In this document: positions 62,085 through 64,000 of the stretch, piece by piece
How positions within the stretch are numbered: position 1 is the first letter of the stretch
Layout of the letters: the number at the start of each line of letters is the position of its first letter
NCBI RefSeq assembly: GCF_014207605.1
Contig: NZ_JACHHI010000006.1
Location: 28,270 to 92,269, forward strand
DNA length: 64,000 nt
Direction of reading: 5' to 3'
Origin: Negativicoccus succinicivorans
GTDB taxonomy: Bacteria > Bacillota > Negativicutes > Veillonellales > Negativicoccaceae
Made by a program: the position numbers and the translations under genes
Notes under the pieces: generated by a model
Told to the model about the DNA's origin: nothing
Database searches by the model: none
The model's input: the letters and a program-made list of their open reading frames with translations, nothing else

Positions 62085-62524
62085 TTAGACGCCGCTTCTT
62101 CCATGGATTCTCGTATTTGTTTCATCTCAAATGATCCGATTTCCGGATCAGCATAAGACGCTGCGTCAAGGCCTTTTACAAGTCCGATACGAATTGCGTT
62201 CATTTGTAGGTCACTGAATTTAGGATCGGCGTAAATACTCACGTCAACGCCGCTTTCAAGTCCTTCTCGGATTTGCCACATTTGCTTCCATTTGAACTTG
62301 GGGTCAGCATAGCAAGACACATCAACCCCCTTTTCAAGACCAAAGCGAATTTGGCGCATTTGATTATCTCTATATTTTGTATTGGCGTATATTGACACAT
62401 TAGCGTCGCACGTTCTCAAGCCTGAAATAATTTCAAAAACTTGATATTCGTTAAAGCCTTTCAATAATTCTTGTACCTGCTCTAATTGTTCTTCGTTTAA
62501 TGCCCTTTCTGCCTTTTTTGCCAT
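62081..62524 (-). CDS. Protein of tandem 28-residue YADPKF repeats
   Basis: A 147-residue protein made of four to five repeats of about 28 residues with the pattern VDVSIYADPKFxxxQMxQIRxGLExG, starting near residue 45 after a helical N-terminal segment (KKAERALNEEQLEQVQELLK). The regular helix-turn pattern suggests a solenoid that binds a protein or nucleic acid. The start is the ATG at 62524 after GGAGGTGCTAACG. It overlaps the nuclease gene by four bases. No function can be assigned. Confidence 0.75.
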   Translation of the reverse strand: MAKKAERALNEEQLEQVQELLKGFNEYQVFEIISGLRTCDANVSIYANTKYRDNQMRQIRFGLEKGVDVSCYADPKFKWKQMWQIREGLESGVDVSIYADPKFSDLQMNAIRIGLVKGLDAASYADPEIGSFEMKQIRESMEEAASK

Positions 62525-62755
62525 CGTTAGCACCTCCGCCACGCTTCATTTTTATTTTCTTTCGCTTGATAAACAGTAAAACAATAGCTTAACAATCACA
62601 ACATCAACTGCCAGCGGGCAAGTGGGTGGGTTAGATATAGTCGGGGGACTTGCACCCCCGACTTATCTCCCCCTACTTTCCCCTGTCTATTTTCGGAAGA
62701 AAATCCCTATATATAATTACGGGTTTTTCCGCCCTATTGTTAACCGCCTTTCCCG
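62525..62755. other. Intergenic stretch with strong hairpin
   Basis: No gene seen. A perfect 7-bp stem TCGGGGG/CCCCCGA with a 7-nt loop lies at 62641-62661 without a T-run on either side. The stretch 62560-62640 contains short CAA/ATC-rich runs. The hairpin could limit read-through from the replication gene or serve as a protein or processing site. Confidence 0.5.
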
Positions 62756-64000
62756 CTACTCTTGTTTACATTCGTCAACCACATACATTTCTCCGTTTTT
62801 GTATCGGAATATTCCTCCGTCCCGTGCCTGTTCTTTGATGTAGCTTTGTACCGTTTTGACTGATACTTGCAAATATTCCGCAACATCTTCAAGCTTTGCC
62901 CAGCCGTTCACCGTTGCCTTGCTCCCTTTGCCAACTTGGGAATATAGGTCAAATGCTGTCTGTAGGCTATCAAGCCGTCTTTGTTTTCTGTCCTGTTTGG
63001 CATCGTTACCTTTTCGGCTCAATTGCATAGCCGTCGGCACGCTTTCCAAAACTTTTTTTCCTGTCAATTTGCCTTCCGCGTCCGGATAGTGTCGCGGATA
63101 ATCAAACCAGATGTTAATCGGCTCAAATGGAGCAAACTCACGCAACGTTCCTTCAATCCGCCACGCCGTTCGTCCGCCGGTGTCGATGTTTTCCGTGTCC
63201 AGTTCCGTCATGTCAATCAGCGCATCAGGGTCGCGGGCAAATACGCCGCTACCGCTTGCCCTGTCCATTGACCGCTTGCCGGCTTGCGTTCCTTTGGAAT
63301 GGTGATGGCAATAAATAACGGCGCAATCCAGCTCCGTGCATACCTTATCGAATTGGTTACAAAAATGTGCCATCTGGTCTGCGGAGTTTTCATCACCGGT
63401 GATAACTTTATATATCGGGTCAATAACAACCGCGATATAATTCTTTTTTTGCGCCCTTCTGATGAGTTTAGGCGCAAGCTTATCCATCGGCACTGATTTT
63501 CCCCTTAAATTCCAAATATCAATGGATTTTATTGATTTTGGCGCAGTCTTTGTAGCCTCGTATACTTCTTTGAAACGATGTAGGCAGCTTGCCCTGTCCA
63601 GCTCCAAATTGACGTATAACACGCGTCCCTGCGCGCAATCGAAACCTAACCACTGTTTGCCCTCAGCAATGGCGATACATAATTGAATTAATGCGAACGA
63701 CTTGCCCGCCTTGGACGCGCCCGCCAATAGCATTTTGTGGCCTTGCCGTAAAATGCCGTTAATCAATGGCGCCGATAATGGCGGCATATCGTCCCATGTA
63801 TCGGCAAGGCTTTCCGGATCGGGTAAATCATCATTTACCGCTTCAATCCATTCTCGCCACTCCGCCCAGCTGCGTTTGCCGATGTTGGTGTCCACCAAAT
63901 ATTGTTTGTGACCGTCACGAATAGCGCCCGGCAATCGAGACAAGCGAGACGGATTTTTGTTTTGCCGGTCAACGCTTAAACCATTTTTCTCGCAGACACT
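62756..64000 (-). CDS. Replicative ATPase of RepA/AAA_25 type, 5' end outside the window
   Basis: At least 415 residues are encoded, with the frame open to the right edge, so the protein is truncated here. The visible N-terminal segment NKNPSRLSRLPGA resembles replication proteins that precede the ATPase core. The core has Walker A AGASKAGKS, VVIDPIYKVITGDENS (Walker B region) and VIYCHHHSKGTQAGKRSMDR (RecA-type motif). The C terminus carries a winged helix (EYLQVSVKTVQSYIKEQARD) for DNA binding. RepA-like hexameric helicases unwind phage or plasmid origins; a primase domain may lie beyond the edge. Confidence 0.85.
   Translation of the reverse strand, partial: SVCEKNGLSVDRQNKNPSRLSRLPGAIRDGHKQYLVDTNIGKRSWAEWREWIEAVNDDLPDPESLADTWDDMPPLSAPLINGILRQGHKMLLAGASKAGKSFALIQLCIAIAEGKQWLGFDCAQGRVLYVNLELDRASCLHRFKEVYEATKTAPKSIKSIDIWNLRGKSVPMDKLAPKLIRRAQKKNYIAVVIDPIYKVITGDENSADQMAHFCNQFDKVCTELDCAVIYCHHHSKGTQAGKRSMDRASGSGVFARDPDALIDMTELDTENIDTGGRTAWRIEGTLREFAPFEPINIWFDYPRHYPDAEGKLTGKKVLESVPTAMQLSRKGNDAKQDRKQRRLDSLQTAFDLYSQVGKGSKATVNGWAKLEDVAEYLQVSVKTVQSYIKEQARDGGIFRYKNGEMYVVDECKQE

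Overview
The window comes from a diderm Firmicute of the class Negativicutes, close to the succinate-decarboxylating Veillonellaceae; the genus cannot be settled from sequence alone. The evidence is a complete succinate-to-propionate pathway built on a sodium-pumping methylmalonyl-CoA decarboxylase, an O-antigen ligase-type gene that implies an outer membrane, a T-box in front of thrS and Firmicute-like ribosome binding sites. About 34 kb of chromosome (1-33.7 kb) is followed by about 30 kb of a prophage that runs off the right edge.

Chromosomal part. A truncated feoB (iron uptake) converges on a duplicated pair: an extra decarboxylase beta subunit and a dicarboxylate-type transporter (2.0-4.5 kb), read from their own promoter through a structured leader of about 330 nt. 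A gene-poor, partly AT-rich stretch (4.9-6.3 kb) carries hairpins and decayed coding sequence. The main operon (17.1 to 6.3 kb, minus strand) then holds, in transcription order, a succinate/propionyl CoA-transferase, both methylmalonyl-CoA mutase subunits, the MeaB GTPase, the epimerase, the decarboxylase subunits A, D, C and B, a second copy of the transporter, and a small membrane protein. Together they take up a dicarboxylate, activate succinate as its CoA ester, rearrange it to methylmalonyl-CoA, decarboxylate it while exporting sodium, and return CoA from propionyl-CoA to succinate. The operon leader contains an intrinsic terminator, so attenuation is likely.

Between 17.2 and 33.7 kb lie housekeeping and accessory genes: O-antigen ligase-type protein, peroxiredoxin, tRNA-Ser(GGA), flavin reductase, two small Cys/His-bearing proteins, an orphan citrate lyase ligase, an iron-alcohol-dehydrogenase homologue that has lost most of its metal ligands, a LysR regulator, a radC-maf-DUF4321 cluster, a HutP-like protein with T-box-controlled thrS, a CofE-like protein, murI and a thioesterase.

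Prophage part (about 33.7-64.0 kb, all on the minus strand). Gene order from the right edge is: replication ATPase, repeat protein, nuclease, small early genes, DUF1492-type late regulator, terminases, portal, scaffold, capsid, tail-tube proteins, internal virion proteins, tail fibre, leucine-rich tip protein, holin, amidase and two overlapping lysis genes. Heads resemble Bordetella phage BPP-1 and the tail and ejection proteins resemble T7, so this is a temperate podovirus. Its most striking genes are a 3068-residue polyvalent virion protein and a pair of spanin-like genes read in two frames from the same DNA. The integrase and repressor must lie beyond the right edge.
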